Origin: Planctomycetaceae bacterium
Lineage (GTDB): Bacteria; Planctomycetota; Planctomycetia; Pirellulales; Pirellulaceae
DNA length: 49,496 nt
Reading direction: 5' to 3'
Assembly (NCBI GenBank): GCA_012959465.1
Contig: DUDC01000320.1
Span: 1 to 49,496 of the forward strand
The notes under the pieces are model-generated. The model was not told the origin of the DNA. It worked only from the letters and a program-made list of their open reading frames with translations, and did no database searches. Numbering within the stretch: the stretch's first letter is position 1; each line of letters begins with the position of its first letter. The position numbers and the translations under genes were made by a program. Positions 34,646 to 44,154 of this stretch are shown in pieces.

Positions 34646-36115
34646 ATGTCCTTGATTATCCCCAAGTCTGCAATGTCGCCATCGTGCGCTGCAGGAGCAG
34701 CGATCGGTGCATCGATCGCATTGTTCGCTGCCAGCCTGCTCGGCAGCTCAATCCATAGCGTGGCGGCGATCCCCATATCGCTTGCGCTGGCAGCCACTGG
34801 CGGTGTGCTCCTCTGGCGGTTCGGTAGTCCGACCCACGGCTCTCAAAAGAAAGTGATCGACAACCTGCAACTGCTCTGCCAACTCGATCATCACGATTTG
34901 ACCGAAGATCGACTGAACGAACAACTACCCCGACTACAGGAAAACAGTCCATGGTCCGAAGCGTTCATTTGTGTCCGCGACTGCCTGACTAAATATGGCC
35001 AACAATTACAAGACACCGAACAACGGCGAGCCGAGGCAGAAGTCAGGCTGAGAACGTATAGCACGGAGCGCAATCGCTATCGCGAGATCCTGCACTCACT
35101 CTCTTTGCCTATTCTGACAATGAACTATTTCGGCGAGGTGGTGTTCTCAAATACGGCAGCGAACCAAGCCTTGGGAATTGCCGAGGAGAGTGAAAACCTC
35201 TCGGTCGATCGTTTGAGCAATGGGCAACTCATCCGCTTGATGAAGGATGTGCGGCGCCGCAAACTCCCAGCCCAACGCACCGCAGATATCCTGCTGGGCG
35301 ACGAGGACCACGAACACCAATTTCAGGCGGTCTGCCATGGGCTGCGGACAACGCCCGAAGAGGGAGATGATGAGCACGGGGCAACGGTTTTCCTCGAAGA
35401 CATTTCCGAACTGAAGGAAATCCAGAAACGCAATGCCCAATTCGTCTCGGCGGTTAGCCACGAGATGAAGACACCCCTGACCAGCATCAAGGCCTACGTC
35501 GAGTTGTTATCGGACGGAGATGCGGAAGACCAGAAAACTCGCGACGAATTCCTCGATGTCATCGACAGTCAGGCCGACCGCCTGGAACGTCTGATTCACA
35601 ATCTGTTGAATTTGGCTCGCATTGAAGCTGGCGTGGTCGACGTTAACAAGGAACACCTCTCTATGAACGAAGTTCTGGAGGAGGCGTTTAGCGTCGTTCA
35701 ACCGTCAGCCGAACAGAAGAAGATCAAGCTGCTCAACGATCTCAGCCCAATGTACATAGGCGTCCTAGCGGATCGTGACATGTTGCAGCAATCGGCGATC
35801 AACTTGCTTTCGAACGCCGTGAAGTACACGCCCGAAGGTGGAGCGGTCACTTTGACAAGTCGTTTAGACGACAAGACGGCCGTTTTTGAAGTCCAAGATA
35901 CGGGCGTCGGACTAGGCGAAGACGATTGCAAGATGATTTTCGAAAAATTCTATCGTGTCAACAAGAACATGGCGTCGGGAACTGGATTGGGGCTGCCATT
36001 GGCAAAACACATCGCCGAAGACGTTCATGGTGGCACGCTGCTTGTCACCAGTGAACTGGACAAAGGAAGCACGTTTACCATTCGGATTCCTTCTGTCGGA
36101 GCACAGAAAAAATAG
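34646..36115 (+). CDS. Sensor histidine kinase (membrane, PAS-containing)
   Basis: A 489-aa kinase. Two N-terminal transmembrane helices (about 14-58) with almost no loop, so there is little external sensor. A coiled-coil region follows, then a PAS-like domain (SLPILTMNYFGEVVFSNTAA), HisKA with His272 (FVSAVSHEMKTPLTSIKAYV) and HATPase_c with the N box (INLLSNAVKYTPEGG), G1 (VQDTGVGL) and G2 (GTGLGLPLAKHI). The open frame begins at a TTG at 34571; the ATG at 34646 puts the membrane helices near the N-terminus. It is followed within 59 nt by a receiver and a STAS gene, its likely partners. Confidence 0.92.
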   Translation: MSLIIPKSAMSPSCAAGAAIGASIALFAASLLGSSIHSVAAIPISLALAATGGVLLWRFGSPTHGSQKKVIDNLQLLCQLDHHDLTEDRLNEQLPRLQENSPWSEAFICVRDCLTKYGQQLQDTEQRRAEAEVRLRTYSTERNRYREILHSLSLPILTMNYFGEVVFSNTAANQALGIAEESENLSVDRLSNGQLIRLMKDVRRRKLPAQRTADILLGDEDHEHQFQAVCHGLRTTPEEGDDEHGATVFLEDISELKEIQKRNAQFVSAVSHEMKTPLTSIKAYVELLSDGDAEDQKTRDEFLDVIDSQADRLERLIHNLLNLARIEAGVVDVNKEHLSMNEVLEEAFSVVQPSAEQKKIKLLNDLSPMYIGVLADRDMLQQSAINLLSNAVKYTPEGGAVTLTSRLDDKTAVFEVQDTGVGLGEDDCKMIFEKFYRVNKNMASGTGLGLPLAKHIAEDVHGGTLLVTSELDKGSTFTIRIPSVGAQKK

Positions 36116-36174
36116 TAACTCGGCAGCGGTTGTGACAATCGCGATTGCCGACCTGCCAGCAAGGGGTAACCAAC

Positions 36175-36576
36175 GTGACCGCGCGCATTCTTGTTTGTGA
36201 TGATGAAGCTCATATCGTCCGCGCTGCCGAATTCAAACTCCGCAAGGCGGGCTTTGAAGTGATAACGGCCAGCGATGGCGAAGAGGGTTGGACAGCGGTT
36301 CTCGAACACCGACCGGACCTAGTCATCGTCGACTGCCAAATGCCCTACCTAACAGGCTTAGAAATGTCTAAGCGGATCATGAACCACGAGGAAATCAGCG
36401 GAACGCCGGTTCTGATGCTGACAGCAAAGGGCTACGAATTGTCGGAGCAGCTGGCCCGATCTGAATATGGTGTTTCAAAGATCATGCTTAAGCCTTTTTC
36501 GCCTCGTGCATTAGTCGCCGAGGCGCATGCAATGCTGGCGACCAACGAAGCGAGATCCGCCGAGGCCACGCTGTGA
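36175..36576 (+). CDS. Single-domain CheY-like response regulator
   Basis: A 133-aa stand-alone receiver: Asp9-Asp10-Glu11 acidic pocket, phospho-acceptor Asp53 (LVIVDCQMPY), Thr83 and Lys106 (IMLKPFSP). No output domain, so it must act by protein contact, perhaps on the following STAS protein or on the pilus ATPase. The GTG at 36175 has AAGGGG about 9 nt upstream. Its stop overlaps the STAS start (GTGA), which means coupled translation. Confidence 0.93.
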   Translation: MTARILVCDDEAHIVRAAEFKLRKAGFEVITASDGEEGWTAVLEHRPDLVIVDCQMPYLTGLEMSKRIMNHEEISGTPVLMLTAKGYELSEQLARSEYGVSKIMLKPFSPRALVAEAHAMLATNEARSAEATL

Positions 36577-36899
36577 ATCTGCCCACCGAAATCTTTGGGG
36601 ACGTCGTGGTCGTCCACACGCCCGATGAAATCACGTCGGACAATGCCGAGGAGTTGGAGGACTTCCTCACGACCCTCGAACGTTCCCTCGTCATTGTGGA
36701 CCTGGACGGCACGGAGTCCTTTGACAGTCGAGGAATTGAGGCCATTCTCACATCGCTTGACTCATTGAGAGCCATGGGTGGCGCGCTGAAGATCGCCACA
36801 GCGAACATCACGAATCGCAAGATATTTGAAATCACCAGAATCGACGACCAAGTCGACGTTTACGGCAGCGTACTCGAAGCGGTGAAGAGCTTCGCGTAA
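36573..36899 (+). CDS. STAS-domain protein (anti-sigma-factor antagonist type)
   Basis: A 108-aa single STAS domain. The segment VDLDGTESFDSRGIEAILTS has the DSxG-type phosphorylation loop, with Ser52 at the site phosphorylated in SpoIIAA-like antagonists. Start is a GTG overlapping the receiver gene. In partner-switching systems such proteins bind an anti-sigma factor or kinase in a phosphorylation-dependent way. No RsbW-like kinase is next to it; the histidine kinase upstream belongs to another class. Confidence 0.9.
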   Translation: MNLPTEIFGDVVVVHTPDEITSDNAEELEDFLTTLERSLVIVDLDGTESFDSRGIEAILTSLDSLRAMGGALKIATANITNRKIFEITRIDDQVDVYGSVLEAVKSFA

Positions 36900-36934
36900 C
36901 GCTCAAACGACTTTTCCTTTTTGCGTGTCCAACC

Positions 36935-38686
36935 ATGAGCACAACAACCGCTGACAAACCAATTCGACTTGGAAATCTCCTCGTCGAACGCGGCGTCCTA
37001 GCGGACGAACAGCTTCAGACGGCGCTGGATTATCAGAAATCCAATGGAAAGGGCAAGCTGCTTGGTGAAATCCTCATCGAGTTGGAACTCTGCACGGAAG
37101 AGCAAATCCTGGAGTCACTAGCGGAGGGATATGATATCCCTTACGCGCAGTTGGACCAACGCCTCCATGACCCACAAACGCTCGAGTACATCGACCGTGA
37201 ATTGATCGACAAGCACGAGATTTTTCCTCTCTTCTGCATTCGCGACGTATTGACCGTTGCGGTGACCGAACCGTCGAACCTGTTCCTCATCGAAGAGCTA
37301 CAACGTCTCACCAACAAGGTGGTCCAGATCGTCGCGACGTCTCCCAAAGACATTCGTCGCATGATCTCGACACTTCCTGACTCGTCGATTTTCGTCATCG
37401 ACGACATCATCGACGACAATGCGAACGCCGAAGTCACGCTGATCGAAGATGCCATCGATGACATCGCTGAAGTCGAGGACTTGGAAGAGCGGTCGCCGGT
37501 CATTCGGTTAGTCAACTATGTGATCTTCAACGCGGTCAAGGAAGGGGCCAGCGATATCCACATCGAACCAAACGAGCGGTGCTTGAGAATTCGAAATCGT
37601 ATCGACGGGCGACTTTACAAGTCGTTGGAGGTTCCGCTACGACTTCACAGCGCTGTCACCAGCCGTATCAAGATCATGGCGTCGCTCGACATTAGCGAAC
37701 GTCGGCTGCCTCAGGATGGTCGCGTTCACGTGATGTTAGACGGCCGCAAAGTTGATCTTCGCGTCAGTATATTCCCGGGCAGTCGAGGCGAAAAAACCGT
37801 CATTCGAGTGCTTGATACCCGAAACGTGTCGCTCAACTTGAGAGACCTTGGGTTCGCAGAAGTTGTGCTGAAACGTTTGCAGGAAGAAATCCACTCGCCA
37901 AACGGCATCATTCTAGTCACCGGTCCGACAGGCAGCGGAAAATCGACAACGCTCTACGCTGCCCTCAATGAAATCGCCACCATGGCGAACAACATCTGCA
38001 CGGTTGAGGATCCGATCGAATACCACTTGTCGATGATCAACCAATTCCAGGTTCAAGAGAAAATTGGGTTGACGTTCTCCAAGGCACTGCGGGCGTTGTT
38101 ACGACAGGACCCGGACGTCATCATGCTGGGCGAGATTCGCGACGAAGAGACGGCTCGAACCGCGATTCAAGCGGCGTTAACCGGACACCTTGTCTGCAGC
38201 ACGCTCCATACCAACGATGCGCCCTCGGCGATTACACGTCTTGTCAACATGGGCGTCGAATCGTACCTGATTAGTGCCGCGCTTAACATGGTACTCGCAC
38301 AACAACTCGTCCGACGCATTTGCCCAAAGTGCCGCGAGACGTTTGAGCCGCCTCGCCCCTTGCGACGTGTCCTTGAGAGACTCGAATTGGATGTCACGAA
38401 GTTGTTCAAGGGCGTTGGCTGTCGCCGCTGTCGCAACTCGGGATTCAGCGGGCGAATTGGTCTTCATGAACTATTGGTGGTCAACGACGAATTGCGGGAT
38501 GCCATCGTGGCCGACGCATCGATTAGCCAAATCCGCAACATGGCCATCGTGGCTGGGATGGTCACGATGCAGGATGACGGACTAGGCAAAGTGCGTGAGG
38601 GAATTACCACCATTGAAGAAGTCATGCACGTCGCAGGTCAGCACGACATGCTGGCCATTGAAGAGGAAAAAACGGCAACCAGTTAA
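36935..38686 (+). CDS. Pilus/secretion assembly ATPase (PilB/GspE family)
   Basis: A 583-aa hexameric ATPase that powers extension or secretion. An N-terminal MshEN domain (LGNLLVERGVLADEQLQTAL, and LLGEILIELELCTEEQ) often binds cyclic di-GMP in this family. The core has Walker A GPTGSGKST (330-338), an Asp box (NICTVEDPIEYHLSMINQFQ), Walker B (LLRQDPDVIMLGEIRDEETA) and a His box (TGHLVCSTLHTNDA). A tetracysteine zinc motif (CPKC ... CRRC) lies near 450-490, typical for GspE and PilB. The start ATG follows the STAS stop by 35 nt, with a poor ribosome site. Confidence 0.95.
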   Translation: MSTTTADKPIRLGNLLVERGVLADEQLQTALDYQKSNGKGKLLGEILIELELCTEEQILESLAEGYDIPYAQLDQRLHDPQTLEYIDRELIDKHEIFPLFCIRDVLTVAVTEPSNLFLIEELQRLTNKVVQIVATSPKDIRRMISTLPDSSIFVIDDIIDDNANAEVTLIEDAIDDIAEVEDLEERSPVIRLVNYVIFNAVKEGASDIHIEPNERCLRIRNRIDGRLYKSLEVPLRLHSAVTSRIKIMASLDISERRLPQDGRVHVMLDGRKVDLRVSIFPGSRGEKTVIRVLDTRNVSLNLRDLGFAEVVLKRLQEEIHSPNGIILVTGPTGSGKSTTLYAALNEIATMANNICTVEDPIEYHLSMINQFQVQEKIGLTFSKALRALLRQDPDVIMLGEIRDEETARTAIQAALTGHLVCSTLHTNDAPSAITRLVNMGVESYLISAALNMVLAQQLVRRICPKCRETFEPPRPLRRVLERLELDVTKLFKGVGCRRCRNSGFSGRIGLHELLVVNDELRDAIVADASISQIRNMAIVAGMVTMQDDGLGKVREGITTIEEVMHVAGQHDMLAIEEEKTATS

Positions 38687-38701
38687 GCCGAAGAAAAGCA
38701 C

Positions 38702-39895
38702 ATGCCAAGTTTTCAATTCACTGCCGTTGATGCGGCCGGCGAACAGCACGAGGATGTCCGCGACGCGGAAAACAAGGAAGATCTCAAACAAACCTTGGCA
38801 GCAGAAGGGCTGCAAGTGCTCACTGTTTCGCTAGACCTACCGAGCGTGAACATACTCACACCGCGAGTAAAACAGAAGGACTTGCTTTATATCACGAGCC
38901 AGCTCGCGGTCATGATCGAAACAGGGATCAACGTCACCTCCGCTCTCGAATCGGTGTGCGAACAAGTCGAAAACGCACGACTCCGCCATGCACTGGAACA
39001 GGTGAGGCTAGGCGTCGAAGGTGGCGACGACCTATCGAGCATGTTGGAGGAACACCCCAAGATTTTTGATGCCAAGATCACGGCTCTCGTCCGCGCCAGT
39101 GAACAGACCGGTACACTCGGAGAAATGCTGGAACGCATTAGCAACGACATCGCTCGCGACATCTCTCAGCGGGGCAAGATAAAATCTGCTCTGACCTATC
39201 CTGCCGTGATGGCCTCGGTGGCGGTCGGCGTGACCATCTTTCTACTGACGTTCATCATGCCACAATTCGAGCCCCTCTTTAAACGGCGAAATGTGGAACT
39301 GCCCAAAATCACAAGTGCGCTGATGGCCGTGTCCCATATGATGCTCGAATACTGGTGGGCCTGGTTGGGTGGCCTCATCATTTGCACCGTCAGCCTCGTC
39401 TACTGGCTAAAATCAAAACACGGGCAGCGAACCATGGATGGGTTCCGCATCTACGCGCCCCTCTTGGGACCCACCGTTCGACTCATCATTCTCGCCCGCA
39501 GTGTCCGCACTCTAGGACTGATGATCAAAAGCGGCGTATCGATGCTGGACGCCCTGCAATTGACCTCGGAAGTCGCCGGCAACCACTATTACAAATTGGT
39601 CTGGCTGGAGGTCATCGATCGTGTCACGCAAGGGGAGCGAATTGTCGACACCCTCCGCGGGAATCCGCTCTTTCCAAAGTCGCTGGTCCAAATGATCGGG
39701 TCGGGAGAAGAAACCGGAAAATTGGATTTTGTGCTGGAGAAAATCAGCAGGCACTACGAGGAGGAAACCGCATCGTCGATCAAATCGGTCACGACGATGG
39801 TCGAACCTCTATTGATTACGGTGATGGGCTTCGTCGTCGGGGGAATTAGTATGTCCCTGCTGCTGCCCATCTTTCGGCTTAGCCGGGCTCATTAG
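38702..39895 (+). CDS. Pilus/secretion platform protein (PilC/GspF family)
   Basis: A 397-aa inner-membrane protein with two GspF domains. Domain 1 spans about 60-190 (QKDLLYITSQLAVMIETGIN ... SEQTGTLGEMLERISNDIAR) and domain 2 about 260-385 (LARSVRTLGLMIKSGVSMLD ... GSGEETGKLDFVLEKISRHY). Transmembrane helices lie near 165-190, 215-235 and at the end. It starts 15 nt after the ATPase gene, the usual order. It ends the plus-strand run of pilus genes. No prepilin peptidase or retraction ATPase follows. Confidence 0.94.
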   Translation: MPSFQFTAVDAAGEQHEDVRDAENKEDLKQTLAAEGLQVLTVSLDLPSVNILTPRVKQKDLLYITSQLAVMIETGINVTSALESVCEQVENARLRHALEQVRLGVEGGDDLSSMLEEHPKIFDAKITALVRASEQTGTLGEMLERISNDIARDISQRGKIKSALTYPAVMASVAVGVTIFLLTFIMPQFEPLFKRRNVELPKITSALMAVSHMMLEYWWAWLGGLIICTVSLVYWLKSKHGQRTMDGFRIYAPLLGPTVRLIILARSVRTLGLMIKSGVSMLDALQLTSEVAGNHYYKLVWLEVIDRVTQGERIVDTLRGNPLFPKSLVQMIGSGEETGKLDFVLEKISRHYEEETASSIKSVTTMVEPLLITVMGFVVGGISMSLLLPIFRLSRAH

Positions 39896-39929
39896 CCGGG
39901 CCGTTTCCGTGAGGTTGTTGCCTTGGCAA

Positions 39930-40121
39930 CTAGCCGAGCAAACGGGCTCGACGCGCTCGACGTTCTGCGCGAAGTCGCGCTCGTCGTTTGATTTCGCTTG
40001 GCTTCTCGTAATATTCGCGACGCCGCATTTCCTTCTTGATACCGCTTCTTTCGACCAACTTTCTAAAACGCCGCACGGCGTCCTGAATCGATTCACGGTC
40101 ACGGACGATCAGACGAACCAT
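39930..40121 (-). CDS. rpsU: Small ribosomal subunit protein bS21
   Basis: A 63-aa, very basic protein: [20 protein letters not shown], then [20 protein letters not shown] and an Arg-rich helical tail, matching bS21. The ATG has a strong GAGGAG 6 nt upstream. A predicted promoter and a hairpin leader precede it. It ends close to the convergent platform-protein gene (34 nt). It is not with dnaG/rpoD, as it is in proteobacteria. Confidence 0.96.
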   Translation of the reverse strand: MVRLIVRDRESIQDAVRRFRKLVERSGIKKEMRRREYYEKPSEIKRRARLRAERRARRARLLG

Positions 40122-40149
40122 TCGTACTCCTCAACGGTCTGTTCAAAGA

Positions 40150-40178
40150 GGTTTTGCCAGCTAGAACGCCGCAAAACC
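40150..40178 (-). promoter_or_regulatory. Leader hairpin before rpsU
   Basis: A perfect 8-bp stem (GGTTTTGC with GCAAAACC, 13-nt loop) lies in the predicted 5' untranslated region, about 29 nt before the start codon. It could be an autoregulatory target, as known for other ribosomal-protein leaders; no evidence here beyond structure. Confidence 0.4.
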
Positions 40179-40221
40179 GAATCCCTACAAGATACCAGTT
40201 TTTACGATACGAACCGCACAC

Positions 40222-40251
40222 TATACCCGAACAACAAAGCAACTGTCTAGC
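40222..40251 (-). promoter_or_regulatory. Predicted sigma-70-type promoter of rpsU
   Basis: On the minus strand: -35 TAGACA (40246-40251, 5 of 6 match), 18-nt spacer, -10 TATAGT (40222-40227). The start would be near 40215, giving a leader of about 90 nt. Confidence 0.5.
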
Positions 40252-40388
40252 CCGTAGATGTCGGCTTTGGGATTTGCGGCAGGCCGACGTATCGGCAACC
40301 AGAGTACGCCATTGCTGGCACCCTTACTTGTATCGGCTCGAGATGTCGACTCACACAGCAAACTCAGGCAATTTAGTGAGTTAACGGA

Positions 40389-42200
40389 CTATGGGCGCCG
40401 TTGTTGGCGGCGGCGATCGGTCTCGCGTAACGTGGCCTTGCGAAGCCGGAGCTTCGTCGGTGTCACTTCAACCAACTCGTCGTCCTCGATGTATTCCAAG
40501 GCAGCTTCAAGGGAGAGCACCCGCGGTGGTTTGAGAAGGACATTGGCGTCACTTCCCGCGGCTCGAATATTGGTCAGTTTCTTCTCTCTCGTCGGATTGA
40601 CCACCATATCGTTGTCTCGGCTGTTCTCGCCAACGATCATTCCCTCGTAAACTTCGTCGCCCGGTTTGACCAACAGTTCGGCCCGATCCTGTAGCCCATC
40701 CAGACCGTACGCGACGGCTTTTCCGGATACCATCGAGACCAACACACCGTTCGGGCGGCGAGGAACTTCTCCCTCTTGCGGCCGATATCCAGAGAACCGA
40801 TGGTGAATTACCGCTTCCCCCTGGGTCGCGTTGAGCAGCTTCGTCCGCAGACCAATGAGTCCCCGCGCTGGAATGATGAACGTCGCCTGTGTAAATTCAC
40901 CTCGTGGCGACATTTCCGTCAACTGCCCCCGGCGGAGACCAACCAGTTCCATCACCGGTCCCAACTTGTCCTCCGGCACCTCGACGACCAGCGTCTCGAA
41001 GGGCTCCAACCAAACACCATTTTCTCGTTTTTTTATCACGCGAGGTTTGCCAATACTCAGTTCGTAGCCCTCGCGACGCATCGTTTCAATCAACACCGAC
41101 AAATGCAACACACCACGTCCAGCTACCGCATACGAATCAGTGCCCGCGATGGGTTTCACGCGGAGTGCCACATTCCGTTCCAATTCTCGGTCCAGCCGTT
41201 CACGAAGTTGCCTCGTGGTAACGTACTTGCCTTCCCGTCCGGCGAATGGCGATGAGTTGATGCCGAAGACCATCTCCAAGGTTGGTTCATCGACTGTGAC
41301 GCGGGGCAGGGGGCAGCGCACTTCTGAATCGCAAACTGTGTCGCCTATTTCTATTTCATCCAAACCCATCACCGCCACGACCTCACCGCATGACACCGAT
41401 TCCACCTCGACCTGACCGAGGTTTTCAAAGATGTTCACCGCTGCGACCCTGGCTGGCCGAAAGCCTCCGTCCTTGCAAGCGATTTGCACGGATTGACCCT
41501 TGTGAATTTTACCCGAGGAAATGCGGCCAACGGCAATTCGTCCCACGTACTCTGACCAATCCAGCGTGGTAACCAACAACTGTAATGGCGCTTCCGAATT
41601 GACCTTCGGGCCCGGGATCACATCCAGGACCATGTCGAGCAGTGGTTCCATTCCCTGGTCGAGTAGATCGAGGTCATGGGTCGCAACTCCGTCCTTCGCA
41701 CTGGTGAAGATGTAGGAAAAGTCACCTAGCTTGTCGCCGCCCAACTCCATGATCAGTTCAAAGGCTTCGTCCAACGCTTCCAGCGGTCGGCCGTCGGGGC
41801 GGTCAATCTTGTTGACCACAACGATAGGTCGAAGACCGCACTCCAACGCTTTGGACAAGACGAAACGCGTTTGAGGCATGGGGCCCTCCGCCGCGTCGAC
41901 CAACAACAACGCACCGTCGGCCATGCGCAACACTCGTTCGACCTCGCCACCAAAATCGGCGTGCCCAGGCGTATCGATGATGTTGACCTTCACGCCCCGG
42001 TGTGTCAAAGCGATGTTCTTTGCCAGGATTGTGATGCCCCGCTCTCGTTCTAGATCGTTGGAATCCAGAATCTGTTCCTGTTGCAGTTGTGTATCGCGAA
42101 ATTGACCGCTGTTGCGAAGCAGCGCATCAACCAGCGTTGTCTTGCCGTGATCAACATGGGCAATAATGACGATGTTTCGAATGTCATCACGACGAGCCAT
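40389..42200 (-). CDS. typA: Ribosome-associated GTPase TypA/BipA
   Basis: A 603-aa translation-factor-like GTPase acting on ribosomes under stress and cold. Motifs: G1 [10 protein letters not shown] (14-23), G2 region RERGITI, G3 [17 protein letters not shown]4 [10 protein letters not shown] and G5 (TSAKDG). The C-terminal TypA-specific part contains [14 protein letters not shown] and [20 protein letters not shown]. Length is normal. Ribosome site is weak. Divergent from the ubiB-type gene with a 250-nt intergenic region that should hold both promoters. Confidence 0.96.
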   Translation of the reverse strand: MARRDDIRNIVIIAHVDHGKTTLVDALLRNSGQFRDTQLQQEQILDSNDLERERGITILAKNIALTHRGVKVNIIDTPGHADFGGEVERVLRMADGALLLVDAAEGPMPQTRFVLSKALECGLRPIVVVNKIDRPDGRPLEALDEAFELIMELGGDKLGDFSYIFTSAKDGVATHDLDLLDQGMEPLLDMVLDVIPGPKVNSEAPLQLLVTTLDWSEYVGRIAVGRISSGKIHKGQSVQIACKDGGFRPARVAAVNIFENLGQVEVESVSCGEVVAVMGLDEIEIGDTVCDSEVRCPLPRVTVDEPTLEMVFGINSSPFAGREGKYVTTRQLRERLDRELERNVALRVKPIAGTDSYAVAGRGVLHLSVLIETMRREGYELSIGKPRVIKKRENGVWLEPFETLVVEVPEDKLGPVMELVGLRRGQLTEMSPRGEFTQATFIIPARGLIGLRTKLLNATQGEAVIHHRFSGYRPQEGEVPRRPNGVLVSMVSGKAVAYGLDGLQDRAELLVKPGDEVYEGMIVGENSRDNDMVVNPTREKKLTNIRAAGSDANVLLKPPRVLSLEAALEYIEDDELVEVTPTKLRLRKATLRETDRRRQQRRP

Positions 42201-42450
42201 TGGGGTCCATTCTGGAGGCGGAGGGGGTGCTAATGGGGGGGTGACGTACGGTGGGCAAACTGGAGAGAAGCTCTAGAGATTACGCTGCCGACCGATTCTG
42301 CACAATGACAGACCATTCATTTCAAAAAACCGGGGATGGATGGCGGTTCCACGGACTCTGCTAGCGGGCAACCCCATTGCCTTCGTGTAAAATAAAAACC
42401 ACTGCTCACAGGTGTCTTGTACCTCGCTAACGCGCCCCCGTCCGCACCCA

Positions 42451-44145
42451 ATGATCAAGCTATCCTCCATTCCTCAGATTTATCGCAATTTGCGGCGTGG
42501 TACGGAGATCCTGCGGATATTGAGCCGTTATGGGCTGGCGGACTGGTTGAGCCGCTTAAACGTGGAGTTCATCAAGGACCGGTTGCGCGATCGCGAGGGG
42601 GAAGCACTGGCGCGGCATACACAGGAGAAACGGATCCGACTTGCCTTAACCGAATTGGGGCCCACTTTCATCAAACTGGGGCAATTGCTCAGCACGCGTC
42701 CCGATGTTGCCGGGCCAACGCTGGCGAACGAATTACAAAGACTCCAGGCAGATGCCCCGGCAGACGACACCGCCACAGTGAAGGACATTGTCGAGGGCGA
42801 GTTGGGGCAACCGATTCCCGATGTGTTTGGTCAGTTTTCCGACAAACCGATCGCGTCAGCGTCCATCGGTCAAGTCCATTCGGCAACACTGCGCGACGGC
42901 GAACCGGTTGTGGTCAAGGTCCAACACGCCAGCATCGCTCACACGATTTACGAAGACTTGGAAATCCTCTCTGGGCTGGCATTGTTGGCCGAGAGGATTC
43001 CCGAGTTTCAACCCTATCGCCCAGTCGAAACGGTCGCCGAACTGGCGCGGAGCGTCCGCCGCGAACTGGACTTTGGTCGCGAAGAACGGAACCTGCAGCA
43101 GTTTGCCAAGCTGTTCCATTTCGACTCCGACGTTCGAGTGCCCAAGACCGTCGATGAATTGTGCACCAGTAAAGTCCTTACCATGGAACGGTTGGATGGG
43201 ATTCCACTTGCGGAAAAAGGAGCCCTGCTGTCAGCGGGACATGACCTGAAGCAACTGGCCCGGTGCTGCGCCAAAGCCTACCTCAAGATGATCTTCGACG
43301 AAGGGTGTTTCCATGCGGACCCGCACCCCGGCAACCTCCTCGCACTTCCCGGAGGAGTGCTCGGATTGCTCGATTTTGGACAGATTGGACGAATCGACGA
43401 ACGGCTTCGGATCGAAATGGAAGAGATGTTGCTGGCGGTCGCGCAAAAGGACGTCGTTTCGCTGACCGGAGTCATTCAACGGCTCGGTCATGTCCCGGCG
43501 GAATTTGACGATGGAGCCCTGTCGATTGATGTCGCCGATTTCGTCGCCAACTACTCGTCCATGCCGCTTCAACAGCTAGAGCTCAGTCGGCTTCTCACCG
43601 AGATCACTGATATCATCCATCGACATCAAATCCAACTGCCGCCCCAAGCTGGACTACTGATCAAAGTGCTTGTCACGCTTGAGGGAACCATGAAGTCTCT
43701 CGACCCCGAGATGGCCGTTATGGACCTGATGAAGCCCATCCGGAAGAAGATTATCACACGCAGGCTCTCACCATTCCGTCAATGGCGACGGTTCCGGCGG
43801 ACGCTTGTCGATTTCGAACAATTGGTTGAAGTACTACCCCGACGTCTCACCAATATCCTCGAGCAAGTACAGACGGGGAAATTCGACGTCCATTTAGACC
43901 ACCGCCGCTTGGAACCGAGCGTCAATCGATTGGTTCTCGGTCTGCTGGCCAGCGCGTTATTTTTGGGGTCAGCGATCCTGTTAAGCCAAGAGGTCCCCCC
44001 ACTGATATTTTTTCAGCGACCCGGACCCCTAGGCATGCAGAACACCTCGATACTCGGGCTAGCAGGGAGTTGCCTCTCGTTGCTGATCGGCCTGAGATTG
44101 TTGCGCGCGATCGGCAAGAGCGGTCATCTGGATCGTCGCGAGTAA
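42451..44145 (+). CDS. UbiB/ABC1 (ADCK) family protein kinase-like ATPase
   Basis: A 564-aa member of the UbiB family, which supports isoprenoid-quinone synthesis or lipid handling at membranes. Family motifs: KxGQ (FIKLGQLLSTRPD), the Ala-rich loop (PIASASIGQVHSA), a lysine in VVVKVQH, ExD-type region (RRELDFGREERNL), CFHADPHPGNLLA and DFG (LLDFGQIGRID). Two C-terminal transmembrane helices (VNRLVLGLLASALFLGSAIL and the end). The frame opens at 42412; the ATG at 42451 starts the conserved part. No ubiquinone or menaquinone genes are adjacent. Confidence 0.93.
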   Translation: MIKLSSIPQIYRNLRRGTEILRILSRYGLADWLSRLNVEFIKDRLRDREGEALARHTQEKRIRLALTELGPTFIKLGQLLSTRPDVAGPTLANELQRLQADAPADDTATVKDIVEGELGQPIPDVFGQFSDKPIASASIGQVHSATLRDGEPVVVKVQHASIAHTIYEDLEILSGLALLAERIPEFQPYRPVETVAELARSVRRELDFGREERNLQQFAKLFHFDSDVRVPKTVDELCTSKVLTMERLDGIPLAEKGALLSAGHDLKQLARCCAKAYLKMIFDEGCFHADPHPGNLLALPGGVLGLLDFGQIGRIDERLRIEMEEMLLAVAQKDVVSLTGVIQRLGHVPAEFDDGALSIDVADFVANYSSMPLQQLELSRLLTEITDIIHRHQIQLPPQAGLLIKVLVTLEGTMKSLDPEMAVMDLMKPIRKKIITRRLSPFRQWRRFRRTLVDFEQLVEVLPRRLTNILEQVQTGKFDVHLDHRRLEPSVNRLVLGLLASALFLGSAILLSQEVPPLIFFQRPGPLGMQNTSILGLAGSCLSLLIGLRLLRAIGKSGHLDRRE

Positions 44146-44154
44146 TGCGCGACT

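Noticed and set aside
39917-39930. GTTGCC-TT-GGCAAC palindrome at the rpsU stop, resembling the TTGGCAACTACC repeat block
   Set aside because: Overlaps coding sequence, too short and without the neighbouring blocks of the repeat family.
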